Of a stretch of DNA of 64,000 bases, positions 34,330 through 42,161 are shown in pieces (position 1 is the stretch's first letter; every line of letters begins with the position of its first letter). Both the position numbers and the translations under genes were made by a program. The notes under the pieces were generated by a model. That model was not told where the DNA came from and searched no databases. It was given only the letters and a program-made list of their open reading frames with translations. This stretch comes from Lewinellaceae bacterium (GTDB taxonomy: Bacteria > Bacteroidota > Bacteroidia > Chitinophagales > Saprospiraceae), in assembly GCA_020636375.1 (NCBI GenBank), contig JACJXZ010000011.1, positions 62,001 to 126,000 of the forward strand. The letters run 5' to 3'.

Positions 34330-35209
34330 TAGCCCCCTCCAGCGCCTCCGCCCCGGCGATCAGGTCGAACAATTCCTCGTCGATCGACTCCTGGCGCAGG
34401 CGGTGAAAGGCCAGGTTGAGGTCCTGCGACAGTTCCTGAATGTTCTTTTCCGCCCGCTGCATGGCCGCCAGGCGGCTGGCGTTCTCGCTGGCCAGCGATT
34501 CGGCGCAGGCCTTGAACAGGGAGACGAAGAGGTACTCCCGGATGAGGGCGGTCAGAGAGGGGGCCAACCCGCCCATCGGCTGGGGAACGTTCTTCGAAGG
34601 CCACTCCAGGCTGGTGAACTCCTGCCGCCACATCTCATCCAGCGGAATGAACGCCCGGCTTTCCGGTCCATAGGCTGCTCCGTTTCCCGGGCGGTTGTGG
34701 AAAAGATAAAACTGCGCGCCCGGCCTGCCCTCCAGGGTTTGCTCGATCCTCCCGAGAATCTTCCCGACCAGGGGCGTAATGGCGTGGACGGAATTGGGGA
34801 CGGTAAAAAGCTCGGCCGGGGACAGCCCCGCATCCTCCAGGCGGGGATGTATGGATTCTCCAACCGCCCAGACGGCCCGGGGTGCCGGCAACTTCCGCAC
34901 GGCCGCAGCGGTGAAATTGACGATCCCGTCATTGAACGGCCCGACGAGCCCCTGGCCGGCGCCGAAAACAATGGCGACGATGCCTTCCGGCTTTTTCTGC
35001 CGCTGAAGCGGGACCGGTAACCCGTCCTCCTGCCGGAAGCACGCCAGCAGCCCCAGCTGAACGGTGCGGTAATAATTCTCCAGCGCCATTACCGCCCGCT
35101 CGTACTGGCTGATATTGGCGGCGGACAGCGCCTTCATCGTCCGCACCACCGACTCCAGTTTGTGGGCGCCTTCGATCTTGTGCCGCAGGCTTTCCAGCGT
35201 ATCATTCAT
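34325..35209 (-). CDS. atpG: N-type ATPase gamma subunit
   Basis: 294 aa from MNDTLESLRHKIEGAHKLES; the ATG at 35209 overlaps the atpA stop by 8 nt (ATGAATGA). The N-terminal coiled coil (VVRTMKALSAANISQYERAV) and the C-terminal helix (AMQRAEKNIQELSQDLNLAF, RLRQESIDEELFDLIAGAEA) are the two rotor-shaft helices of gamma. The middle domain is more diverged than in ordinary F-type gamma, as usual for N-ATPases. It is the last gene of the operon. Its 3' end abuts the HEPN/MNT remnant with no intergenic space. Confidence 0.92.
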   Translation of the reverse strand: MNDTLESLRHKIEGAHKLESVVRTMKALSAANISQYERAVMALENYYRTVQLGLLACFRQEDGLPVPLQRQKKPEGIVAIVFGAGQGLVGPFNDGIVNFTAAAVRKLPAPRAVWAVGESIHPRLEDAGLSPAELFTVPNSVHAITPLVGKILGRIEQTLEGRPGAQFYLFHNRPGNGAAYGPESRAFIPLDEMWRQEFTSLEWPSKNVPQPMGGLAPSLTALIREYLFVSLFKACAESLASENASRLAAMQRAEKNIQELSQDLNLAFHRLRQESIDEELFDLIAGAEALEGAT

Positions 35210-36740
35210 GGGGCTTTTCTTTAAGAGGTTCCAGGGCTTTTTCACACAGGCCCACAACGGCAGCAAGGCCCGCCGCGCTCAGCCCTTCCGGCGAATACAA
35301 CTGGTCCAGGATTTCCGGATCCAGTTCTTTTACGGCATTCCGCACGGCCTGCTCCGCATTTTTCATTTTGTCCAGAGGTATGGGGCCGAACAGGCCTTTG
35401 CCCAGGGCCAGCAGGACGAAAATCTGCTCGGGCACGGGCGCCGGCGCCATTTCGGGCTGCCGGAGCACGGCGCGGATGCGCCGGCCGTGGTCCAGGATGC
35501 GCCGGCTGCGCTCGTCGAGGCGGGTGCCGAACCGGGAGAACGATTCCAGTTCCTCGAACTGGGCGTAGTCCAGCTTGAGGTTGCCGGTGGCCATCCGGTA
35601 GACCGGCAGCTGCGCCTTGTCGCCCACCCGGGAGACGGATTTGCCGATGTCGATGGCCGGCAGTACGCCCAGCTCGAAAAGGGTAGGGGAGAGGTAGATT
35701 TGCCCGTCCGTGATCGAGATCAGGTTGGTAGGGATGTAAGCGGCGATATTCTGAGCTTCGGTCTCGACGATGGGCAGTGCGGTGAGCGACCCGCCGCCCT
35801 TATCTTCCCGCAGGTGAGTGGCGCGCTCCAGCAGGCGGGAGTGGATGTAGAAAATGTCGCCCGGGAAGGCCTCCCGGCCCGGGGGGCGCCGCAGGAGCAG
35901 GGACAGCTCCCGGTAGGCGCGGGCGTGCTGGGTGAGGTCGTCGTAAACGATGAGCACGTCGCGCCCTGCTTCCATGAAGTACTCGCCAATGCTGGTGGCG
36001 GCGTAGGGCGCGATGTAGTTGTGGCCGGGCGGGTCGTTGCCTTCCGACACCACGGCGATGGTATAGCCCATCGCCCCGTTTTCCTCCAGCTCGGCCACCA
36101 CCTTGGCTACGGCGGCGGCGCGCTGGCCGATGGCGCAGTAGATACACAGGACGTCTTTATCCCGCTGGTTGATGATGGTGTCGATGGCGATGGCCGTCTT
36201 GCCGGTCTGCCGGTCTCCCAAAATCAGCTCCCGCTGGCCCCGCCCGATCGGGATGAGGGCGTCGATGACCTTCACGCCCGTTTGCAGGGGGGCATTGACC
36301 GGCGCCCGGTCCATGATCGCCGGGGCGCTGCGCTCAATGGGCAGGCGGCGGCGAAAGGCGATCCGCCCCTTGCCGTCTAAAGGGCGGCCCAGGGGGTCGA
36401 CCACCCGCCCGATCAACTCTTCGCCTACGGGAACGTCCATCACCCGCCCCGTGCGCTCTGCTTCGTCGCCGGCCCGCAGGTGCCAGTGGTCGCCCAGCAG
36501 GACGACGCCGATCTCGGCCTCATCGAGGTTGAAGGCGATACCATACAGTTCGCCGGGAAACTTCAACAGCTCCTCGTACCCGGCGTTGGGCAGGCCCGAC
36601 ACCCGGGCGATGCCGTTGAGGACGGTGGTGACTACGCCTGTCTCCTGCACCTCCAGCGGTGGTTGAAATCCTTCAATTGCCCGGCGCAGGGTTTCGAAAG
36701 CTTCGCCGAACAAACCGTGTAAGTCCTCTGGCGCCATCAT
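35202..36740 (-). CDS. atpA: N-type ATPase alpha subunit
   Basis: 512 aa starting MMAPEDLHGLFGEAF at 36740, two nt after the atpF stop; a TTG at 36746 is in frame but less likely. Walker A GDRQTGKT is at 175-182. DVLIVYDDLTQHARAYRELS is the Walker B region, and VSRVGDKAQLP carries the arginine finger region. Alpha is the non-catalytic nucleotide-binding subunit of F1. Length and motifs are complete. Confidence 0.95.
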   Translation of the reverse strand: MMAPEDLHGLFGEAFETLRRAIEGFQPPLEVQETGVVTTVLNGIARVSGLPNAGYEELLKFPGELYGIAFNLDEAEIGVVLLGDHWHLRAGDEAERTGRVMDVPVGEELIGRVVDPLGRPLDGKGRIAFRRRLPIERSAPAIMDRAPVNAPLQTGVKVIDALIPIGRGQRELILGDRQTGKTAIAIDTIINQRDKDVLCIYCAIGQRAAAVAKVVAELEENGAMGYTIAVVSEGNDPPGHNYIAPYAATSIGEYFMEAGRDVLIVYDDLTQHARAYRELSLLLRRPPGREAFPGDIFYIHSRLLERATHLREDKGGGSLTALPIVETEAQNIAAYIPTNLISITDGQIYLSPTLFELGVLPAIDIGKSVSRVGDKAQLPVYRMATGNLKLDYAQFEELESFSRFGTRLDERSRRILDHGRRIRAVLRQPEMAPAPVPEQIFVLLALGKGLFGPIPLDKMKNAEQAVRNAVKELDPEILDQLYSPEGLSAAGLAAVVGLCEKALEPLKEKPHE

Positions 36741-36742
36741 TT

Positions 36743-37531
36743 TCAATAAGCTTTATCCATTTCTTCTTCCAGTATCGCGGCCACCCGCTTTTCCAGCGTA
36801 TCCAGGTAATCCGTTGCCGACCAGGCCAGTTTGTAGCCGTCGGTAGTGAGTTCGATGCCGCCGGCCTGCCCGCCCTCTGCCGGCCCCGATAGGGTTTTGA
36901 AGGCTACCTGCCCGCCCGGGGCCAATACTCTTTTTACAGCAGTTTCAATATTTTTTTGTTGTTCGGGAGAAAGGGGGAAACTGCTGCGCACCAACAGGGA
37001 ATGGTTGGATTCCTGAAGGGCTGCCGCCAGTCGTTTGCGTTCCACGTCAGGCAGTCCTTCCAGCCGCCGGACAAAAACGGCGGCCATTTGTTCTTCCAGC
37101 GTGCTGTCGGCCAGGTCGGCCAGCACTTTCCGGGCCAGCCCGAAGGCCTCTCCCTGGAAGCGGCGGATGATGTCCTGGTTCAGGTTGGCGCGTTCGCTCT
37201 CCAGGGTTTGGCGCAGCCGCAGGCGCAGCTGGCGGTGGTCCTCGCGGGCGGCTTCCATCAGCCGGCGGCGCTCGGCCTCCGCCTCCGCCCTGGCCTTTTG
37301 GATGAGCGTTTCCCGTTGTTCAGCCAGTTCGCTGCTCATCTGTTGAAAATGGCTTTCTTCCGCCTCCGCCCGGGCCTTTTGCGCATCGGCCTGCTCCAGT
37401 TGTTCGGTAATGTGCTTTTGCCGTTCGTCCATCGCCCGCAGAATGGGCTGGTAAAGGAACCGCTTCAGCAACCATACCAGGATGAGGAAGTTGATGAGCT
37501 GCGCGATGACGGTGAACCAGTCGATTAGCAT
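36743..37531 (-). CDS. atpF: N-type ATPase b subunit (long form)
   Basis: 262 aa, about 100 longer than a typical b. One N-terminal helix (FTVIAQLINFLILVWLLKRF) leads to a long charged coiled coil (about 30-150). A C-terminal region ends with ESNHSLLVRSSFPLSPEQQK and AGGIELTTDGYKLAWSATDY, resembling the C-terminal part of the delta/OSCP subunit. N-ATPase operons lack a separate delta gene and use this extended b, consistent with no atpH here. Confidence 0.92.
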   Translation of the reverse strand: MLIDWFTVIAQLINFLILVWLLKRFLYQPILRAMDERQKHITEQLEQADAQKARAEAEESHFQQMSSELAEQRETLIQKARAEAEAERRRLMEAAREDHRQLRLRLRQTLESERANLNQDIIRRFQGEAFGLARKVLADLADSTLEEQMAAVFVRRLEGLPDVERKRLAAALQESNHSLLVRSSFPLSPEQQKNIETAVKRVLAPGGQVAFKTLSGPAEGGQAGGIELTTDGYKLAWSATDYLDTLEKRVAAILEEEMDKAY

Positions 37532-37542
37532 ATCACAAAATT

Positions 37543-37812
37543 TTACTGCGCGGTGATCAGGTTCCAGAACGGGTTCGCAAAGATCAGGATCATCGAGATC
37601 ACAAAGCAGTAAATGGCGATGGATTCGATCATGGCCAGGCCCACGAACAACGTCCGCGAAATGGTCGACGAGGCGTCGGGCTGCTGGGCCAGCGAAGTCA
37701 TTGCGTTGGCCACGGCACGCCCCTCGGCCAGGGCCGGCCCAATGCAGCCCAGGCTGGTCGTTACCCCCGCCGTGATGATCGAAGCTATGGCAATGATGGT
37801 TACTTTATCCAT
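37543..37812 (-). CDS. atpE: N-type ATPase c subunit with sodium-binding signature
   Basis: 89 aa, two helices joined by the polar loop AQQPDASSTI. By alignment with the Na+-translocating Ilyobacter c ring (Q32, E65, S66, Y70), the residues here are E30, E63, S64 and Y68: GPALAEG in helix 1 and MIESIAIYCF in helix 2. The ES..Y triad and the extra acidic E30 are typical of N-ATPases and indicate Na+ rather than H+ coupling. This is inference by residue match; transport was not tested. Confidence 0.93.
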   Translation of the reverse strand: MDKVTIIAIASIITAGVTTSLGCIGPALAEGRAVANAMTSLAQQPDASSTISRTLFVGLAMIESIAIYCFVISMILIFANPFWNLITAQ

Positions 37813-37878
37813 GATTTCGGTTTTTGACGCAACTGCTCAGGTATGCTGGTTTTATGGTGTGCTGGTATTGCGGCTGTG

Positions 37879-38190
37879 ACTAGTGCTTAGATTTCAAATT
37901 ATGCACGATACCTCACGCAGAGGCGCGAAGGCGCAAAGGATTGAGGAACAACGGTTTGAGCGCTCCGCGCCTTTGCGCCTTTGCGTACCGCCCTACTGTG
38001 CGTATTTCAGAATCAAAGCACTAGTGCTTTCGGCACTAAATAAAGGGGCAATAAACTTGCTCTTTTTCACTGCGCCTTCGTTGGCTTAAAGGGCTTCGTA
38101 GCTACGGCTACGATCCCTTCAAGCCGCCTTGGCCCGGCGGAAAATAGCGGCGTTTCTTATCACCCTTTACTTAATGCCGAAAGCACTAGT
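37879..38190. repeat. Two adjoining palindromic elements with ACTAGTGCTT ends inside the atp operon
   Basis: First unit 37879 to about 38025: ACTAGTGCTTAGATTT faces AATCAAAGCACTAGT, with GCGAAGGCGCAAAGG pairing with GCGCCTTTGCGCCTTTGCG inside. Second unit about 38017-38190: ACTAGTGCTTTCGGCACTAA faces TTAATGCCGAAAGCACTAGT, with AGGGCTTCGTAGCTACG and CGATCCCTTCAAG in the centre. The two share the AAGCACTAGTGCTT joint. They separate atpB from atpE, which are usually adjacent. The rest of the 604-nt gap is the pyrimidine tract and unremarkable DNA. Confidence 0.8.
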
Positions 38191-38293
38191 CCATCGGCGT
38201 GAACTCAGGGCCTGCATTGAGCCGCCCGTAAAACCAAAATACCGTAACACCATAATGCCTAAACGATCACTTTTTAACAGTACCTGCAAGCCA

Positions 38294-38411
38294 TAATCCA
38301 TCCCCTCTCTCCCCCTCTCTCTCCCTCTCTCCCTCTCTCCCTCTCCCCTCTCCCTCTCTCCCTCTCCCCTCTCTCCTCCCCTCCCCCCCCCTCTCCCTCC
38401 CCCCCCCCCTC
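38294..38411 (+). repeat. Polypyrimidine (CCCTCT)n tract directly after atpB
   Basis: About 118 nt consisting of only C and T on the plus strand, starting as CTCTCTCCC repeats and grading into runs of nine or more C. On the atp transcript it is a G/A tract right after the atpB stop (38417). Mirror symmetry could support triplex DNA. Confidence 0.95.
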
Positions 38412-38416
38412 AATGC

Positions 38417-39088
38417 TCAATGCCCGCCCGCCTGCGTCGCCGCTGCGACGAACACCGTTGCCAGGATCCCGAAGATATAAGCCTGCACCATGCCCACCAG
38501 CAACCCCAGCAGGATCATGAGCACGGGAAAGATGAAGGGCGAGATCACCAGCAGGATGCTGAGGATCATGGCCCCGCTCATCATGTTTCCGAACAGGCGG
38601 ATGGCCAGGGCGAGCGTCCGGGTAATTTCGCTGATGATGTTGAAGGGCAGCATGATGAACGTCGGCTCCAGATAAGACTTCAGGTAACCTCCGAGCCCTT
38701 TTTCCCCGATGCCAAAAAGGGGTACGGCCACAAAAACACTGAGGGCCAGCGCCGCAGTGGTTGACAGAGAGCCGGTCGGCGGTTCATAGCCGGGAATGAT
38801 GGTGCACAAGGCGGCAAAAGCAATGAACAGGAAAAGGGTGCCGATGAAGCTGATGTATTTTTCCGGTTTCTGGACGCCTATTTCTTTTATCTGCTGGAGA
38901 ATGCCGGAAACGATGGCCTCCAGCATGTTCTGCCAGCGCGAGATGTGTATGCCGCTCGACAGGTGGCGGGTGATGAGCCGGGCGCCTACTGCCATCACGA
39001 ACATGATGCCCCAGGTGAGGACGATGGTGGCGTTGAGCTTGACGAAGCCGTATTCCCAGAAGATGATGTCGTCGGTGCTAAGGCTCAT
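38417..39088 (-). CDS. atpB: N-type ATPase a subunit
   Basis: 223 aa inner-membrane subunit forming the ion half-channels. Helix 4 contains the essential arginine in TLALAIRLFGNMMSGAMIL; the last helices are LMILLGLLVGMVQAYIFGIL and FVAAATQAGG. The N-terminus is short, as in N-type enzymes. A stray end of the dispersed repeat (GGCTACCCGTCT) lies just upstream at 39132. Confidence 0.93.
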   Translation of the reverse strand: MSLSTDDIIFWEYGFVKLNATIVLTWGIMFVMAVGARLITRHLSSGIHISRWQNMLEAIVSGILQQIKEIGVQKPEKYISFIGTLFLFIAFAALCTIIPGYEPPTGSLSTTAALALSVFVAVPLFGIGEKGLGGYLKSYLEPTFIMLPFNIISEITRTLALAIRLFGNMMSGAMILSILLVISPFIFPVLMILLGLLVGMVQAYIFGILATVFVAAATQAGGH

Positions 39089-39169
39089 AATTTATATGGT
39101 GTTGTGGTTTTTCGGTTTTTCGGTGTTGCGGGGCTACCCGTCTGAGGCTGGCAGCCTGTTGCGGTCCTT

Positions 39170-39472
39170 TTACGGTCCGGATCTTTGCGGTGCAAAATAC
39201 CGGGAATGCCGTGTCAGCCGCGTGATGACTGCCCGCATCCCGATGAAGCCCAACAGGGCCGCCAGCAGTTTTTCCCAGCTGTCGCCGCCAATCAGATAGA
39301 AGCCGGTTAGCACTATGGCGCTCCTCGCCAGCATGCTGCCCAGGAACAGCAGCCCCGGGCGGCGTGCCGTCAGCCCCTTCCGCACCGTCCACCACAGGCC
39401 GCCGAAAAAAATCACCCCCAGGGCGGCACCCGCCAGCAAGGCCAGTATCCATATCAGGATGTCATTCGTCAT
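39170..39472 (-). CDS. atpR: N-type ATPase accessory protein AtpR
   Basis: 100 aa with three helices, overlapping atpQ by 11 nt. The helix SMLARSAIVLTGFYLIGG contains the arginine conserved in AtpR proteins, proposed to pair with the c-ring carboxylates during assembly. AtpR is found only in N-ATPase operons, so it is diagnostic. Confidence 0.88.
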   Translation of the reverse strand: MTNDILIWILALLAGAALGVIFFGGLWWTVRKGLTARRPGLLFLGSMLARSAIVLTGFYLIGGDSWEKLLAALLGFIGMRAVITRLTRHSRYFAPQRSGP

Positions 39473-39788
39473 TTTCTTCCAGGTCTTTTTGTATTTCGCG
39501 GCTTTCGCGGTCCACCCAGAACCAGGCGTTGAGGCAGCCGGCAGCCACGCCCGTGATCAGCAGCGTCAGCGTCCAGGAGAAGCGTTGCGGGTAGTGGCCG
39601 TCCAGCCATATCCCCAGAGCGGCGCCCAGCAGCGTGGGAATGGCGATCGACCAGCCCACCAGGCCGAACATGCCGATGCCGAACCAGATGCTGCGCCGGC
39701 CCTGGCGACGGGCCTTCAGCTTCCTGTTTTCCTGGGCGCCGACCTCCCGCCCGAGCTTTGATGTCTGTTTTGTGTCTCTCGGTTCCAT
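39462..39788 (-). CDS. atpQ: N-type ATPase accessory protein AtpQ (AtpI/AtpZ-like)
   Basis: 108 aa starting MEPRDTKQTSKLGREVGAQE at 39788. A basic N-terminus is followed by two helices, WFGIGMFGLVGWSIAIPTLL and FSWTLTLLITGVAAGCLNAW. The paired-helix form matches AtpI/AtpZ-like proteins that aid ring assembly or Mg2+ supply. Order between atpC and atpR is the standard N-ATPase arrangement. Confidence 0.87.
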   Translation of the reverse strand: MEPRDTKQTSKLGREVGAQENRKLKARRQGRRSIWFGIGMFGLVGWSIAIPTLLGAALGIWLDGHYPQRFSWTLTLLITGVAAGCLNAWFWVDRESREIQKDLEENDE

Positions 39789-39833
39789 CGTTTCAATATG
39801 CTCTGAAAGCAGGCAGAAAAGCAATGTCATTTA

Positions 39834-40226
39834 TCATCTCTGCTTGTGAAATTCCACCAGCCGGCGCATGAAATCGCTCTCCAGTTTGGCCAGCGTGGTG
39901 CGCAGGGCTTGTTCCTGTTCGCCCAGCCGGAGGAATTCCTCTTCTACCGCCTCCTTCAACTGCCCCAACTCCCCTCCTCCAATGGCATGGCGCACCGAAA
40001 CGAGCACCTCCATCCCCGCCTTGGCCACCACCCCTTCGTCGACGGCCAGGAAAAACTCTTCTCCCGCCTCCGTTTCGTAACATAGGATGCCCGGAACCAG
40101 CGCCGCTGTGCAATCCAGCCGGTGCGGCAGCAGGCCGTAGGACCCCTGCGCGGTTTCCAGCACAATGCGCTTCACTCCCTCCACTTCGGCAAATACCTTG
40201 AAGGGGAGCAGTATTTTGAGGTGCAT
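39834..40226 (-). CDS. atpC: N-type ATPase epsilon subunit
   Basis: 130 aa from MHLKILLPFKVFAEVEGVKR; an ATG five codons earlier (40241) is also possible. The beta-sandwich includes ETAQGSYGLLPHRLDCTAAL and GEEFFLAVDEGVVAKAGMEV, followed by a helical C-terminal tail rich in Glu/Leu. It couples the gamma shaft to the c ring. It is separated from atpD by about 435 nt containing palindromes, which is unusual. Confidence 0.9.
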   Translation of the reverse strand: MHLKILLPFKVFAEVEGVKRIVLETAQGSYGLLPHRLDCTAALVPGILCYETEAGEEFFLAVDEGVVAKAGMEVLVSVRHAIGGGELGQLKEAVEEEFLRLGEQEQALRTTLAKLESDFMRRLVEFHKQR

Positions 40227-40305
40227 GAGTCCGGAGTTCATGGTTTGATGGAATTTAGTGCACCGTAACATAAGTAACTTTGCGCTTTGCCAGTGCCTTT
40301 TGGCG

Positions 40306-40384
40306 AAATGCTGCGTTACTCGTCGGTCAGGTAACTGCGGCTATCCTCCCTCCTCGTGCCTCGCGCCTTGCCTTTCGCCAAAAT
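40306..40384. repeat. Palindromic element between atpD and atpC
   Basis: TTTTGGCGAAATG (40308) faces CTTTCGCCAAAATG (40372). On the inverse strand the core AAGGCGCGAGGCACGAGG, GATAGCC and GTAACGCAGC resembles the elements at 33937 and 50187. A second weaker palindrome, ACAGGATTGACAAGAT against ATCTTGTAAATCCTGTC, fills 40590-40662. No gene was found in 40242-40661. Confidence 0.6.
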
Positions 40385-40661
40385 GCCCATCCCAAAACAG
40401 TAAAGAACTTAATTTACAATGTACTTAGCCCCCTCCCTCCTCCCGATGGAAGGAATTGGCAACCGGGGAGCTGCAAAATCTTGTTCATCCCTGCCGGCCT
40501 TGCCGTGACGGAACTTGTCGTGGCGCGGCAGGCAGGCTGTTTATCCTGTCTTTCAGCTCCCCTCTATCGGGTTGTGAAAAAAGTATATTTGGACAGGATT
40601 GACAAGATTTTCAGGATATGTACGCCATTGTAACGCAAGCCACTACATCTTGTAAATCCTG

Positions 40662-42077
40662 TCAATCCCGTCTGGCTTCGGCTACGCTGCCGATCATATA
40701 AAATGCCCGTTCGGGATAATCCTTAAACTCATCCCGGAGGATGCGTTCACAGCCATCGATGGCTTCATCCAGGCTGACCACTTTGCCCTTCAGGCCGCTG
40801 AACTGCTCGGTGGTGAAAAACGGCTGGGTCAGGAAGCGTTCCAGTTGCCGGGCGCGCCTCACCACCCGGCGGTCTTCCACCGAGAGCTGCTCCAGGCCGA
40901 GCATGGCGATGATGTCTTTAAGTTCTTCATACTGCGCCAGCGTCCGCCGGATTTCCTGCGCCACCGAATAGTGCCGCTCGCCGACGATGGCCGGGCCGGC
41001 CATTTTGGAGTTGGACTGCAGCGGGTCGATGGCGGGGAACAGCCCCTCGCTGGCCCGTTTCCGGGACAGCACGATGGAGGCCGACAAGTGGGAGAAGGTA
41101 TGCACCGCCGCCGGGTCGGTCAGGTCGTCGGCGGGCACGTAGACCGCCTGAATGGAAGTGATGGCCCCGGTATCGGTATTCGAGATCCGCTCTTCGAGTT
41201 GTGCCAGCTCGGTGCCCATCGTGGGCTGGTAGCCCAGCCGGGAGGGCATCTGCCCCATGAGGCCCGACACTTCCATGCCGGCCTGTATGAAGCGGAAGAT
41301 ATTGTCGATCAGCAGCAACACATCGCGCTGCTCGTCGTCCCGGAAGTATTCAGCCATGGTCAGGGCAGTATGGCCGACGCGGAAGCGGCTGCCCGGCGGC
41401 TCGTTCATCTGGCCGAAGATCATCGCCATATTGGGCAGCACCCCGGCGGCCTTCATGCCGCTGTAGAGCTCCTCGCCTTCCCGGCAGCGTTCTCCGATGC
41501 CGCAGAAGATGCTCACTCCCTGGTGCTGGCCCACCATATTGTGGATCATCTCGGTGAGCAGGACGGTCTTGCCGACGCCGGCCCCGCCGAACAGGCCCGC
41601 CTTGCCGCCCCGCTCCAGCGGCACCAGCACGTCGATGAGCTTGATGCCCGTCTCAAATATTTCGGATTTGGTGGACCTGCGCCCCAGCGGCGGCGGCGGT
41701 TGGTGCACCGAGCGCCACTCCGCCTTTTCCGGCGGTGCCTGGTGGTCGATGGGCTGGCCGAAGACATTAAACATCCGCGAGAGGATGCCCCTGCCCACCG
41801 GCACCTTCAGCGGCGCGCCGGTATCCACCACAGCCATGCCCCGCGCCAGGCCCTGGGTGGGCGTCAGGGCAATGCCCCGCACGCAGTGCTGGTTGAGTTG
41901 AGACTGCACCTCGATGGTGGCCTGCTCCTCTTTTCCCGCCTTCAGGATCGTATATATGGAAGGTAAGTGGCCCTCGAACCGGATATCGACAACGCTGCCC
42001 CGTACAGAAAGGATCCTGCCGCTGTTCTTTACCCCGGAGGAGATGTCCCTGGCCGTTGTAGCAACTGGTTTGGCCAT
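40662..42077 (-). CDS. atpD: N-type ATPase beta subunit
   Basis: 471 aa, the first atp gene of the operon. Walker A is GGAGVGKT (164-171), the Walker B region is LLLIDNIFRF (254-263), and the catalytic glutamate lies in GIGERCREGEELY. IVLSRKRASEGLFPAIDPLQ is the conserved catalytic-subunit segment. The N-terminal extension and beta-first gene order (atpDCQRBEFAG) distinguish this from a housekeeping F1Fo operon. The hydrolytic direction, pumping Na+ out, is inferred from N-ATPase literature. Confidence 0.95.
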   Translation of the reverse strand: MAKPVATTARDISSGVKNSGRILSVRGSVVDIRFEGHLPSIYTILKAGKEEQATIEVQSQLNQHCVRGIALTPTQGLARGMAVVDTGAPLKVPVGRGILSRMFNVFGQPIDHQAPPEKAEWRSVHQPPPPLGRRSTKSEIFETGIKLIDVLVPLERGGKAGLFGGAGVGKTVLLTEMIHNMVGQHQGVSIFCGIGERCREGEELYSGMKAAGVLPNMAMIFGQMNEPPGSRFRVGHTALTMAEYFRDDEQRDVLLLIDNIFRFIQAGMEVSGLMGQMPSRLGYQPTMGTELAQLEERISNTDTGAITSIQAVYVPADDLTDPAAVHTFSHLSASIVLSRKRASEGLFPAIDPLQSNSKMAGPAIVGERHYSVAQEIRRTLAQYEELKDIIAMLGLEQLSVEDRRVVRRARQLERFLTQPFFTTEQFSGLKGKVVSLDEAIDGCERILRDEFKDYPERAFYMIGSVAEARRD

Positions 42078-42161
42078 AGTCGATGGTTTTTGGTTAGGGC
42101 TGGGCGACTATTATGAAAACAAGGCCAACCTGAAGCATAGTTGTGTGAGGGGGCAGAATAA

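Noticed and set aside
36956..37528. Plus-strand frame opposite atpF
   Set aside because: Shadow of the coiled-coil coding sequence; the minus strand has the correct operon spacing and b-subunit features.
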